A DNA stretch of 64,000 nucleotides from Hemileia vastatrix (Eukaryota; Basidiomycota; Pucciniomycetes; Pucciniales; Zaghouaniaceae): contig JASXTE010000001.1 in the NCBI GenBank assembly GCA_030280995.1, forward strand, positions 9,209,001-9,273,000, written 5' to 3'. The position numbers and the translations under genes are program-made. Positions 11,040 through 23,467 of the stretch are shown piece by piece. Each line of letters begins with the position of its first letter. Positions within the stretch are counted from its first letter, which is position 1. The notes under the pieces are model-generated. The model did not search any database, had not been told where the DNA came from, and saw only the letters and a program-made list of their open reading frames with translations.

Positions 11040-14000
11040 CTTATGAGCCCTACTAGACTGTGGGGCCACAGACTGTTTTATTTCTAACAAGTTTTTACAG
11101 AGAAATATAAAGAAAAAAAACTGGACCACCCTAGGCATCCAATTATATTTGAAAGATCCCCAGGTAAGGGAGGAGAAGTAAGAGAGAATGTTCTTTACAA
11201 TTTCTGGCGTGACAGAAGGGAGTCTCAGTGCAAGGAATATGCAACAAACCTGAAGAACCAGTATTAAATGGTACTGGGGATGACATGACTGGTCTAATAA
11301 AATTTGCAGATTTATTGGAAGTAGAATAAGCTTCAGATGGGAAGGAAAGGGGATATAGAAACTAAAGTATTGGCCGCCTGGCCCCTTAAGGGGTCAGGTT
11401 CCCATCCTGTAAATTTTTCTGATGTTTTTTTATCATCAACTTACTTTCCACCAGAACTGATGCTACTCTTGATTTTAAGCAGCAGACTGGGTATGAGTCA
11501 CCAATGGTAAGCATCAGAGAAAGTTAGAGAGGGTATGAAGCACACCAAGATGACAAAAAGGCCCAACAGAGAAGTAATGAGCTGCAAATAATTTTCCCCC
11601 TGGCTCCCTCAGGGGTCAGAGGCCCCTCCTGAAAAGTCTCCTGGTGTTTTATTATCATCCGTAGACTTTCTGAGAGAACTGAAAATTTCTCTTGATGCTA
11701 AGTTTCAAGCCTTGGAGGGGGATCTGGAGGAAGAGAAAGAACTGGAATGTGATGCAACAGCATGGAAAATATCTTCCAAGATTGCAGCTAAGGTCCAATC
11801 CTCAAAGCCAACAAAAATACTCAAGTAAATGATACCTGAAGCCTAATGGTAGTTCTTACCACTGTTTGAAGTTGGAGGAGTTAAAACCCTACCACCTCAT
11901 CAACCATATGACTTTTCCATTTATCTGATTCCAGGTGAAACCACTCAATTTAGCAGCATAATCCTATTGTTGATCTTTGAGTCAACAGTGCTAAAGGAGA
12001 TGATTGATGAAAATTTGAAAAATGGTTTTGTCAGAGAATCAAAATCTCTCTGAGCATCCCCTGTGATTTTGGAAGGTAATAAGGATGGTTCATTAGGACC
12101 TTTCATGTATTTCAGAAGGTTAAATGCACTGACAGTTAAATACAGATACCCCCTTCCACTAACTAGTGAGCTTATTGATAGTCTCCAGGGTTCAGAAGCT
12201 TTCACATCCTTAGATATTAGGGAAGATTACCATAATATTTGTGTGAAAAAAGGTGATGAACACAAACTAGCCTTTTACACTAAATTTGGTCATTTTGAAT
12301 AGTTGGTAATTGCATTTGTTCCATGTAATGCATCTGTCACCTTCTAACACTTCACCAATAGTATCTTCAGAGATAAGATAGGAATATATGTGGAAGTGTA
12401 TCTAGACAAAATCTTGATTTACTCCAGATCAATAGTGGAGCACCAGATATGTGTAAAGAACTGTTTACAGTGCTTGAGAGATTTGCAAGTATGGTTAGAA
12501 CCAGAAAAATTTGTTTTCTCAGTAATTAAAAGCCCTTACCTGGGTATGGTCATTTCAAAGAATAGGGTAAAAATGGACCAGGAGAAAGTAAAGAAAGTAA
12601 AAGAATGGCTATCACCAGTGTCACTAAAGGAGCTCCAGTCATTCTAAGGATTTGAAAATTTTTATTGCTGCTTTAAAGAAAACTACTCCCACATTTGCTG
12701 ACCACTGCATGACCTCACAAAAAAGGAAGCCAAATTCATTTGGACAAGTAGCTGATAAGATGTGTTTGACTACCTGAAAAGACTGTTTGTGAAAGCCCCT
12801 ATTCTGGTGATCCCAGACTTAATAAAGCCATTTTTTATGGAATTTATCTGCTCAGACATTTTACTGGGTGCAGTATTATCCCAATATGATGCTGAAAATG
12901 TCTTACACCCAGTAGCATATTTTTCACATACACTGTTAGGAACTGAATTGAACTATGGAATATATGACAAGGAGTTATTGAAACTAGTTGAAGATCTACA
13001 CATCTGGTGCCACTCTTTGGAAGGAGGGCCTCACTTTTTACAATTTATTGTTTACACAGGTCATAAAAATCTGGAAACCTTCCTGACCACAAAGAAGTTG
13101 ACTTGCCAGTAAAGGTGTTGGATAGAACTTCTAAGCAACATTGATTTTGTTTTTCAATACAGACCAGGGAAGAAAAGCAGCAAACCAGATTCACTGTCAG
13201 GATGTTCCAACTTGTGTCCCGCTCCAGATCAGCTACATACTGTTGATGCAAGACTATTGAAGGGGGACCTTGAAGAAGGTGTAATCATAGATGAAGTGGA
13301 ATTGGAAGATGAGGATTTGAAGGAATGGGTAAGAAGGGGGCAGGAAAAGGATGAGGGAGTGAAGGATTTGGTGAAGGCGCTGCTATCAATAGAGTTATTG
13401 GTAAAGAAAAGATTGGAGGAGTATCACCTGGAAAGGGAAGCGCTGTATTGGAACAGGAGGATAGTGGTTCCAAATGAGGAAGAGCTCAAGAGGCAGGTGG
13501 TCAAATCAAGGCATTATTCCCTAATTTCATGACACCAAGGACTGCTGAAGACTGTAGAACTGTTGAATTGCATCTTTTACTGGAAGTCCATGAAGGCATA
13601 CATCCAGCACTATGTAGCAGCATGTGACTCTTTCCAGAGAAACAAGGTTAGTCTAACAACAAAACTACTGGCCCTGCTAAAAATTTCTAAGCAGTCATGG
13701 AAGGAGCTCCCTTACAACCTGATAGTGGAGTTACCCAAGTCACAAGGAAATAATGCTATCCTCACAGTTGATGACTTCTGCACAAAGATGGTGCACTTTG
13801 TCCCCACTACTACAAAGGTTACATCAGAGGGTATTTCAGAATTGATGGTGGAACATGTCTAGAAACTACATGGATTAACTGAAAGTATAGTATCAGACAG
13901 GGGATGTATTTTCAACTCTAAGCTGTTAAAGGCAATATATGAGCAACTAAAAATTAAGCCCATTTTTTCAACAGTGTGGCATCTGCAGACTTATGGTAAA

Positions 14001-14760
14001 TTGGAGATAGTGAACAAGTTAATTGAACAATACCTGCTCCATTTCATTAACTATCAGCAAGATGATTGGGTGCAACTGCTACCATTGGCTGAATTCTCAT
14101 ACAAAAACCAGACACATGCGGCAACAGGAGCACCACTTGTCTATGCCAACTATGGATACCACACAACATTCTCAATTTATACCCCATTAAAACTTCAAGT
14201 TCCAAAAGCTGAAGAAGAAATTCAGAAAATACTTAGTATATGGCAGGAATTAGAAGAAGCACTCAAGCTATACCAACAGTCAATGAAGCACCATCATGAT
14301 CAAGGAAAGGCTCAACATTTGGTGCTACAGGTAGGTGAAAGAGTTTGGCTAAGCTCACAATTTCTTTCTACATTATGCTCAAGCACCAAGCTAGATCACA
14401 AGATGGTGGGCCCATTTAAGATAAAGTGCAGAATATCTGGCTCAGCATATAAATTGTAACTACCAATTTTAATGAGACAATTGCACCCAGTGTTCAATAT
14501 CTCCTTACTCACAAAGCACCAAGAAGACACAATAGCAGGGTGCCCAGAGGACCCACTGACACCAGTTTATGTTGGAAATGAAGTGGAGTTTGAGGTAGAA
14601 AAGACTATTGCTAAGCAGGTGCATAGAGGGAAGGTTCAGTACCTGGTGCACTGGAAAGGTTATGGAGTAGTAGATAGGTCTTAGGAGCAAGTAGGTAAAT
14701 TATATAATGCTAAGGAGAAGGTGAAGGATTTTGAGAAGGGGTACAGGGAGCAGGAGGGGT
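11040..14760 (+). pseudogene. Ty3/gypsy protease-RT-RNase H-integrase-chromodomain relic (element E)
   Basis: Protease motif LLDCGATDCFIS near 11,048. From 12,063 to 14,684 all pol domains lie in one single frame, broken by stops but not by indels. RT reads VYLDKILIYSRS, so the second catalytic Asp of YxDD is changed to Lys. RNase H and the GTELNYGIYDKELL segment follow. The integrase has SDRGCIFNS, but the first catalytic Asp is replaced (NLIVELPKS). Chromodomain: VQYLVHWKGYG. Several stops have obvious source codons: TAG at 12,300, 13,860 and 14,682 each sit where family members have Trp, and TAA near 12,345 where Gln is expected (TFQHF). It is certainly a chromovirus-type gypsy and is dead. 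Confidence 0.85.
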
Positions 14761-14773
14761 AAAAAGGGGGTAA

Positions 14774-15084
14774 TGTTAGGATTTGGGTTGAGAGGTGAGG
14801 AGGAGGAGCGCTTTGGGCACTATGCATTGTAATAGGTGGAGGAAAGGGATATTGCATAAGTAGGTTTTATGGGGCAAGCGCTGTGGGGTGCTCCTCATTG
14901 GACAACTTATATAGTAATCCAGTTACTTCTTAGTCTCACTGTTGTATCAGCAAAGTCAGTCCCATCTCACTGTTGGTAACCCCAACATAGTAAGTCTATT
15001 TATTCTCACTACTTAGCAGCATAGTCAGTCCTGTCTTAGGCTAGCATCAGCACTAGTAGTAGTCCACCCTCTTAGGTCTTAACA
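14774..15084 (+). repeat. 3' LTR of element E
   Basis: Starts TGTTAGGATTTGGG right after the purine tract AAAAAGGGGGTAA and ends ...GGTCTTAACA. It pairs with 3324-3644. Confidence 0.75.
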
Positions 15085-15112
15085 TAATTGCAGAACTTAC
15101 TAGTTGAAGATC

Positions 15113-15543
15113 CTCAGTGTGTAGAAGATTCACATTGGCTCTTTACCCAAAGAGATTCTCCATCTGTTGATAGAGTGAGCAAATTGAATTGAGTTTTTCA
15201 GCAACTTAGGTGATTCCATTTTATCAATCTTCTTCTGATACTCCAAAGCCAGTAGAAGAAGAAGCCATTTTTGCCTTCTTGTATTTTGCTTGATAACTTT
15301 TGAATCTCTCCCTCATTTGCTTAATTGTTAAGACCATTTTTCCATTTGTTTAGTTTTTTAGTTCAATTTCCATTTTTTGATACCCACTGTTTTTGAGGCA
15401 GGTGGGTGTACCACACATGTAGACTTTTCACAGCCAAAACAGGCATCATAGTTTGATTTTGTTTGCAACCAATTGATCACAATCTGAAGATCATTCTTGG
15501 TTGGTTGGGTATACTTTTGAGTGCTGGTTTTTGGGAAAGGCAT
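15113..15543 (-). pseudogene. SANT/Myb-like DNA-binding relic
   Basis: On the minus strand, from an ATG at 15,543, the frame reads NDLQIVINWLQTKSNYDACFG and stops after about 61 codons. The next 120 bases in another frame encode MRERFKSYQAKYKKAKMA followed by STGFGVSEED. That pairing (a W..L..P/KSNY helix, then RERF.SY.AKY.KA...STG.G.) resembles the SANT/Myb-like companion proteins often found with fungal transposons. At least one frameshift separates the two parts. The identification is from pattern memory and is only moderately secure. Between 15,544 and 16,774 I see no other gene. Confidence 0.4.
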
Positions 15544-16774
15544 AATAGAATCAAAAATAGGGAGAAAAAAAATATTAGCGCATGATAAACTTTGATGGAT
15601 AAGAAAGTGAAATCCTAACTAAGATTTGGTGAGATAAGACAAACTGAAATAGAAGAGAGAATAAAAACATGATCTTGATAAGGTGATGATGAAAGAAATG
15701 AAAATGAAAAACTTACAGTGATGACCAATATATAAATTTGAGTGGGTGATCTAAATGAAGAAAAAAAGAAACAGGATAATGTGGGGTTGGGGGCAACTGG
15801 ATTTGATTTGCAGTGGATTGGGGGGATGTGTGCATTGGTGGGCTGAAGTGTGGTTGTGAAAATGGTGCAAGAATAGGAAGTATTTGATGAAGTATTTGAC
15901 CTAATGTTTGACATGTCTAACCCCAAGTAAGCCATTTATGATGGCATCTTGGAATGGTGTTTTGAGACTGAAGTCCACCAGACATATATGCCAATGTTTG
16001 ACTCCCCCTATTAAAAGCCTTTAAATATTATTGATTTATAATTTTCTTCCACCTGTAAGTTTTGACTATTATAATAAGAAAATGTATTTGTTATACCAAG
16101 TGTTATTTTGGATTATTAATATTTATTACTTCACCTGGATTGCTAGGCTACACTGATTCATACTTGAAAATGCATATCTTCTTTTAGACAGCTGAATTTG
16201 AAATCTTTTCTTACCTGATCCTCTGACATGGATAGTAATCTCATTACAATAAAATAAAAACAAAGACAACCTAAAAACCAGACAAAATAGAGCAAAGAAG
16301 TAGAACTAAGATAACAATGAGGGAATAAAATAGTTATCTGATTAAAAACTCCTCATAAGTGTTGAAATTCATCTAATGGGGCCGTCAATACTTCTAGTTA
16401 AGGTGGAAACCATTTTGGTAGATCAAGAAGTAAAACAAAAAAGTCTTTGTTGTGGAGGAACCATGCAAGTTATACCATGTTTGAGCTTTAACAACTATTA
16501 AGACCTTTTCAGTGGTTCCAGAGCTTTAAAGATGACCACATTTTATGGTTATTGCTAAAAGGTAAGTTTTTCTTTAGGGCTTTGTTGTATCTGATGTTTA
16601 TTATATCCTTCAAACTTAAGATTATCTACTTAAGTTATTCATGTGGTATGTAATGGCTATGTGACACATACGTAACATTTATTTTTTGTCGCTCGAGAAC
16701 ATTAAGACTTCGGTAATTTGTAGGGAAAGGTCAATAGAGTATGGGCACGCCAACAATCGATTATCTTTACCATA

Positions 16775-16973
16775 GGGGGTATCAAAGTTAGAAATCTTCC
16801 ATTTCAAAATACCTCTTTTTTCCACCAAATCAACCGTGATTATTTTTTAAAATATGCCATATTGTGCCCCCAAAAACACCTTTTTACTGAGAATTAATGT
16901 CAAGTTTGTGGCTTTCTATTTGTGTTGTGAAATACCTTTTAAATAATTACAAATTTCTAACTTTGATACCCCC
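16775..16973. mobile_element. 199-bp MITE with GGGGGTATC terminal repeats
   Basis: Perfect 21-bp terminal inverted repeats beginning GGGGGTATCAAAGTTAGAAA, flanked by TA on both sides. It is non-coding. The GGGGGT start resembles the ends of the large Harbinger-like element at 24,758 and 50,878, but the rest of the TIR differs. It lies about 135 bp beyond the stop codon of RTP1. Confidence 0.8.
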
Positions 16974-17107
16974 TAATAATAATAGTAAGAATAAGAATAA
17001 ATTGTTATTCTAATGAATAATGTTTCACAATTTCAAGTGTTGTTGATTTTGATTTTGATTCCCTTATTTCAACTTCACCAACTTTGCTGTAAACTACAAT
17101 ATCCCAA

Positions 17108-20100
17108 TTAAACACTAATATATTTCCCAAGCACCTCAACAACTTGAGAAGCTTGATATCTAACCAAACCATCCTCATCAAAATCAGTAATCCACTCTAA
17201 AATAACTCTCGCCCTCTTTCTGAGATCCAACAATTCAAACATGGATTGTGAAGTCCGGATGGAAGAATTGAATAAAACCGGATTATCAATTAAAGTCTTT
17301 GAGAGAAGTAAAATAGCTGATCGTCGAAGTGCTGGGTGTGAGGAATCTAGTGATAGTGGTGATGATTGACTATTGTTTTCTGATGATTGAGATTCAGATA
17401 GATTATATTGAACGTCTTGCCGCTTATAATTCTCTTTTTGAATTTCATGCTGGTTTCCGTGATTGATTTTTTCTCCTGTTGAATTTTTTTTTGTACCCAA
17501 AGAATTATTCGTGGGCTTAGACTCAATTGAAAGCAAGGTAATACAAGCATCAATAACAGTATATGCAAAAGGAATCATATCTAATGAGTTGCTTTCAAAA
17601 CAACTAGTTAAAATTGTCAAGCTAGATATCTTCATCAAAGCTGGTGCATGCTTCGAAGCAACAATTCTCAACATTGGACCAATTAAATATTGCACTAGAT
17701 TAACGGTAAATTAGTAATGCAAAGCAATGTAGAAGACCAACAACCACGCACGATAAACAGACGTAGCTTTCCCAGCTCTCTGGATGATTTGTAAAATAGC
17801 TTCGCCGACCCTTAATTTTTTGTCAAGTTGCATGCTTTTCTTTATTGAGGGACTTTTGCCTTCGAAGGAATGATATTTCCCCTCATCTATTTCAAAACAC
17901 TCTAGGTCTCCATAAAATCTACCCAATCGAGGACTGATAAATTTGGCGAATCTCTCAGCGATTTCGCTCAACCCTTTAACCGCGTTCAAATAAACAAAAC
18001 TATCATCCTCTTCAATCGAGACAAGGTATATGTCTAGAATAGCAGGTGCTAAGGCCTCAATTGTTTCTTCTTTATATTCACCAGGAGGCGATGATAAAAT
18101 AGATCTTAAAATTGATAGTCCCTGAGCACGCACAGGCAGAATGGCATCACCTAACAAAGTGAGGGCTTCTTGATATTTACTCATCAAGTCTTGGCCTTTA
18201 GAGACTGAGGAAAAATTGTCAGTCACCTTTTCAAGAGGTGATGCAGCGAGCCTAAGAGACAACAAGAATTTGCAGCGAGAGATAAGATCTTTTAGTTCTA
18301 GTGTCAGATAAAGTTTTGTGTTCAATTCATCCAGCTTCTCAGAAATAGGGCGAATATACAGATCAGTCCTTATGTGGCATGTTGGATTTCCTAATAAGTA
18401 TGGCCACTATCAAAATGAAAATGTAAATGGTCCTTAGTAGAAATTAGAAACAGACCTTGTAAAACAGCTATGAGAAGAGTTAAAGAAGCCAACAGCACTT
18501 GATAATCAGTGCTGATTTCATCATTAAGTGCAGCTTGATCTGATATGTTTTGAACTTTTTGCGGAGTAACATTTAAATGACGTATTTTAAAATCGTGATG
18601 ATCATCTTGTGAGCTTGAAAAGGATAAGTTATCTGATTCTGATGGTGGAACAGTGAGGGCCTGTGGTTGTTTAATAGCAATGTCTAAGGAATACTTGACG
18701 AATTCTAGAATTTGGGCAGGATCTTTAATAGATGTCGAAAAATTAGGATCCTCTATAATCTTCATCACAACTTGCATTCGGACTAACGTGCTGAATAAAA
18801 AATGGAATGAGATAATCAAATTTATAGACACCAAAAAGGGAGAGAAAAATAAATTCACATATGGGCTTGCTTGAGGCCATCTTGGGCCTGTAAAGATTGA
18901 AGTTCTTGTAAACAGAGAACTAGTAAACCAACGACGATTTCTTTCTTTTTTACCTGATTTATCAACCAATCTATTAAAGGCGAGATATCTAGTGGGATAT
19001 CCGAATGGTTGGCGAAACCATACCGAATGCAAATATTTCCTTCATCATCTCGAGATACGTAAGGTACTTTGCCGTCAATAGCCTCATTGGTATCAACTTG
19101 ACGATAGTGAGTAAATTGATTTTCATTTTCTAATACTTGAATGCAGCGAGCCAGAAGCTGCACAGCATGATCCACACTGCAGATTTTGATCCAGCTTACC
19201 AACAGCCCATGGACTTCGACTTTTAAGATAGGATCGGCACCAGTATTATTACAAAATAACCAGATTGAAACTAGTTGTGGTAAGATGGGCTGAACAAGTG
19301 CAGTGATCCAAGAAGGAGAAGGATCAGAATTCAATATGATATGAGAAATCAAAGCAGTGGTCAAAGATAATGAGGATGAGTTAGAAATAATTGGGTCCAT
19401 ATCGATTTCTTCAGTTGTTCTCAAGTCAGAGAGATTGTAAGACCTATAAAATGGTATCAAAGCACGATGAAGATAAGGTAATAAGTAAGTAAATGATATT
19501 TTTGGTTTACGAAGAGTTAGTTGACAAAGCAAGTGACACGCAGTTCGAGTAATGGCAGGAGGCCGAATTGACATTTTTGACGGCTTGATCATTGATCCAG
19601 AATCGAAATCTGGAGAAAGTATCCATACAGTTTGCTTTATAATTTCCGTCCAATAAACATGTTCTCGATCACGAAAAGAATGAGGGGGAGTGAGAACAAT
19701 GGAGCAAAGTGCATCCACCTTGGCCAAAGGGGGGAGGGCGTCAGTTTGAAGATTTGAATTAGTGTCAAGGAGCGCTTGAATAAATCCAATCAGCCCATGT
19801 GGCTTCAAAAGACAAGTTGAAAGTAGTTTTGAGACTTGAGATTGCAAGGTTTTTGATTTAGATGCAGGGGAGGCCAGAAGGGTAAGTAGGACGGTGAAGA
19901 GAGATTTGACGTTGGATCTATGAAAAAACATGTCAAAAAGGAAACTGATAAAATAGGATTAAAAAAAGGATAGCCTTACAGTGTGATGAGTTGTTCAATA
20001 GCCAAAGAAACCCATTGGGAGTGTTCAAGAGGAAGATTTTGAAGTGAGGAAATATTGAAGAGAGTAGAAAGTAAATTCGGGAGAAGTGAATGCGAAATTA

Positions 20101-20587
20101 AAAGATAAGGATGATCAACATTGGAAGAGAAAGGATTGGTAAGAGAAGGGAGGATGAGGTTGAAAAGAACTTTGCAAGAGGATAGGAGATGTGCAGCTGA
20201 GCTAGGCAAAAAGGGAGGGTGAGGAAAGAGATGATTTTGGACAATATGAATCAGGGAGCGAAACGTGTGAAGATCATGTGCACCAAGAAGAGGGATATTT
20301 GACTTGGAAAGAGCAGAAAGTTCATGGATGATTTGATTTAGAGAATAAAGAGCACACTGAGCCAGAAGATGAAGAGTCTGAAGGCGCGAGAGAGAAGAAA
20401 GATGTTGAGTAGGATCCAAAGTTTGAGCAAAAGGAGTGAGCAAAGAAAGAGAAATGGAGGGTGGAGGAAGATCTGAGTGATATTTCTGAAGGGCTTGGTG
20501 GAGTTTCTGAATGGGAGTATGAGAAGAAATGGTGAGATTGAGGACAGAAGCACTCAGGAGATGTTCTGACAATGAGGGCTGTGACAT
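17108..20587 (-). CDS. RTP1: RTP1/Tango6-like RNA polymerase II nuclear import factor
   Basis: Five exons: 19,980-20,587, 18,859-19,917, 18,456-18,790, 17,752-18,390 and 17,108-17,694. The four introns are 57-68 bp, all GT-AG and all phase-consistent, giving 1,075 aa (yeast Rtp1 and human TANGO6 are of similar size). The start chosen is the ATG at 20,587 (MSQPSLSEHLL); the frame is open further upstream but runs into the telomere-like repeat. The protein is a helical, HEAT-like solenoid. The RTP1_C1-type block (about residues 690-800) includes LGDAILPVRAQGL and SFVYLNAVKGLSEIAERF; the RTP1_C2-type block near the C terminus includes HPALRRSAILLLSKTLI and YQASQVVEVL. In yeast the protein helps assemble and import RNA polymerase II. 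A Ser/Asn/Gln-rich insert lies at about residues 940-985. It is divergent with NOG1. The family call is secure; the role is by homology. Confidence 0.87.
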
Positions 20588-20898
20588 GGCAGTAAGGGTT
20601 AGGGTTAGGGCTAGGGTTAAGAATTGAGTGAGTTGAGAAGCACAAGATAACCTTGGACTTACTCTGAGTCCAGAGGGCAAAAGAGAAAATTTATATTTTG
20701 TGAGGAGGAGGTTATGCAATATGCAACCCAGTATTCAATATCCATCTGGAGGGGAGACAAAAGAAGAGGCATTATGCATGCTATGCAATATCTTCATCAT
20801 CCAGGCCCACAGCTTGGCCACCTTTTATCTTCTCCATTTGGTGCTGACAAAATTCTTCTCCATCTTCACTTCCACTTTTGTATCTCTCCACTTTCATC
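20588..20898. promoter_or_regulatory. Shared promoter between divergent RTP1 and NOG1
   Basis: The 311 bp between the two start codons must hold both promoters and 5' UTRs. At 20,592-20,617 there are three to four telomere-type units (AGGGTTAGGGTTAGGG and a variant) ending a few bases from the RTP1 ATG. In other fungi TTAGGG-binding factors of the Tbf1 type regulate ribosome-biogenesis and snoRNA genes, so this is a plausible regulatory element. I see no clear TATA box. Confidence 0.6.
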
Positions 20899-23467
20899 AT
20901 GGCTACAAAAGGACTCAAGGCTATTGCCCCCGTCCCCACAGCTACAGAATTCCTCGATATTGTGCTTTCAAAAACTCAGCGCAAGACTCCAACCGTCATT
21001 CATAAAGGGTCTTTCTCATCTTTGCCTCTCTCTGGCTCTTCTTCTTCTCATCCACCCTTTTCCTTTCACTCTGCAGCTTCAAAATAAGCCGTATCCGATC
21101 ATTTTACATGCGCAAAGTCAAGTTTTGTCAAGATGCGTTTGATGAAAAATTAGAGTCCATTCTCACTGACTTTCCCATCCTGGATGTGCGCCTTCTCTTC
21201 CATCTTTATTTTATCTAATTGCATTAAGCTTACCCTTCTCCTCAAATCCCGCCTGTCTCACAGAATCTACATCCTTTTTTATCCTCCTTACTCAATGTTC
21301 TCTATGACAAGAATCACTACAAATTGGCCCTAGGTCAACTTCACACCGCTAAACATCTTATTGAACAAGTTGGAAAAGATTATTGTCGTCTTCTCAAATA
21401 TGGTGACAGTCTTTACCGGTGTAAACAACTTAAAAAAGCTGCTCTAGGCCGGTAGGAATCCAAATCATTCTTACTAGCTTTCTACATATCCAACACCTTT
21501 CAATCTCTTAATTATCACTATCGTTTTTATTTCCTTAGAATGGCTACCATCATGCGAAGGCAAAAAGAGCCCCTTGCCTATCTTGAGCAGGTCCGGCAGC
21601 ACATGTCGCGACTTCCAACTATTGATCCCACCACTCGCACTCTGTTAATTTGTGGTTATCCAAATGTCGGCAAATCCAGCTTTATGAATAAAGTTACAAG
21701 GGCCGATGTCGATGTCCAGCCTTATGCTTTCACAACTAAAAGTCTCTTCGTGGGACATTTAGATTACAAATTCTTGCGATGGCAAGTCATTGACACACCA
21801 GGCATTTTAGATCATGTGCGTTCTTTTTTCTCATTTATTTATGAGTTTATGATTTTTTAGTTTTTAGTTTATTGCATTTACATCTTGATATTAACTGTTG
21901 TTAACTATCCTTTTAGCCACTTGACGAAATGAATACCATTGAAATGCAGTCTATTACCGCAATGGCCCATATTCGATCTTGTATTCTCTATTTTATGGAT
22001 TTATCTGAACAATGTGGCTACACTGTGGAAGCCCAAGTTCAACTGTTTCATTCTATCAAACCTCTCTTCGCAAACAAGCCAAAATTCCTAGTGATCAACA
22101 AAATTGATGTCACTTCGTTGGATGATTTAGATCCTTCTCGTCGAATATTGATTGATGACATACTTAAAGAAACTGATATTCATCTGGCTCAAGTGTCGTG
22201 TTTTAGTGAAGAGGGTGTGATGGATGTCAAAAACCAAGCTTGTGAAGCACTTCTCGCTCATCGGGTCGAGGTCAAAGAAAAAACAAAAAGAATTGAGGGT
22301 GTGGCAAACAGAATACGTGTAGCACTACCCGCCAAACGCGATAATGTCCTTAGGCCCCCATGTATTCCAGAGGCTGTGCTTACGAGGAAGAGATACGATA
22401 AAGAAGATCCCAACAGAATCGTCTTGGAACGTGACCTGGAGGCTCAAGCAGGTGGACCAGGAGTATATACAGTTGATTTGAAAAGTTAGTTTTTTGTTGG
22501 CACATTCATCTCTGATGGTCCTTGCGGTGTTAATTATTTATCCCTTTTGTAGAATCATATCTTCTGGCCAATGATGAATGGAAACAAGATGTTGTTCCGG
22601 AAATTGTTAATGGAAAGAATATTGCAGATTTTATTGACCCAGATATTTTCAAACGGTTGGAAGAGCTGGAACTAGAAGAAGAAAGACTGGAAAATGAAGG
22701 ATTTTACGACTCTGATGCCAAAGAAGACGATGATGGAGCTGGCTTAGCTTCTTCTGATGAGGAGGCAATTCAAACAACTGCTCTTGCTATTCAATCTAAG
22801 AAGAGGTTTATTCGGGCCGAACACGCCAAGTCTGCCAGCCAGCATCAGCATAGAGCCATAGTGCCCAGGCCCGATCGTCCAGCAATGAAACTTAGTGAAA
22901 TGACTCGTCGAATGAGACAAGATGGAATTGACCCTACTAAATTAGAGCATAGAGCTGCATTGATTGCAAAAGCCAAAAAACTTTCTCATGAAGCGGGAAC
23001 AGCCAAGAAACGAAAACAAGGAGATGATGATGGGATGGATATAGACGATGAAGATGAGGATGAGGATGAGTGGCAAGATGAAGATGATAATATGGACATT
23101 GATGATGGTCCTTCAGGAAACAGTAAAAATAAGCGGTTGAAGGCTATGGATGGGTTGAGTAAAAAACCAACGGGCAAAGTTGATGCTAAACGAGTTCCAA
23201 GAATCGATCGACGGTTAGCTGGTATTGGTAAACCAGAAGACGAAGTCAAAGCAAGAAGATTACAACTTCTTCAGCGAAGACAGCCTAATAGATTAGCAAA
23301 AGCAGGCGAATCAGATCGTCATATTGGTACTAAGTTCGTTCTTGGTCTATTTAAACTTCATCTTTGCAGTTAAAAGTTGTACTTGGCACTAACACGTTTG
23401 TCTTTTCAGGATGCCCAAGCATTTGTTCTCAGGAAAACGTAAATCAGGCAAAACAAATCGCCGTTAA
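20899..23467 (+). CDS. NOG1: NOG1 nucleolar GTP-binding protein
   Basis: Seven exons: 20,899-21,008, 21,077-21,185, 21,264-21,451, 21,539-21,815, 21,917-22,484, 22,553-23,333 and 23,410-23,467, with GT-AG introns of 68-101 bp, encoding 696 aa. NOG1 is an essential GTPase of pre-60S ribosomes in the nucleolus. The N-terminal helical domain starts [20 protein letters not shown]. The OBG-type G domain has G1 GYPNVGKSS (about 175), G3 DTPG (about 221) and G4 NKID (about 289). The C-terminal part is charged, with an acidic Asp/Glu run, and ends [18 protein letters not shown], the conserved tail of the family. The last donor (after 23,333, GTTCGT) was chosen because only it keeps the tail in frame. 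All exons are free of stops. The upstream non-ATG extension is rejected because the family starts at this Met. Confidence 0.95.

Larger units (their letters stand above)
3324..15084 (+). mobile_element. Decayed, rearranged chromoviral Ty3/gypsy (element E)
   Basis: Two same-orientation LTRs of about 310-320 bp (3324-3644 and 14,774-15,084) flank remnants in the order gag (4010-4670), gag again (5917-6100 and 10,560-10,900), protease (about 11,040), RT, RNase H, integrase and chromodomain (to 14,760). Between 4.7 and 10.5 kb the element is broken up by an inverted repeat, an inverted A-type LTR and two MITEs. Gag sequences are duplicated, so the interval may be two overlapping E copies rather than one. 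All genes carry stops; it is a fossil. Confidence 0.7.

Noticed and set aside
12300..14684. Alternative genetic code
   Set aside because: TAA, TAG and TGA all occur in retroelement frames at different residues, while NOG1 and RTP1 use none internally.
20592..20617. True telomere or chromosome end
   Set aside because: Only a few units, flanked on both sides by intact genes.
20878..20898. Upstream extension of NOG1
   Set aside because: It would need a non-ATG start; the family N terminus begins at the ATG at 20,899.
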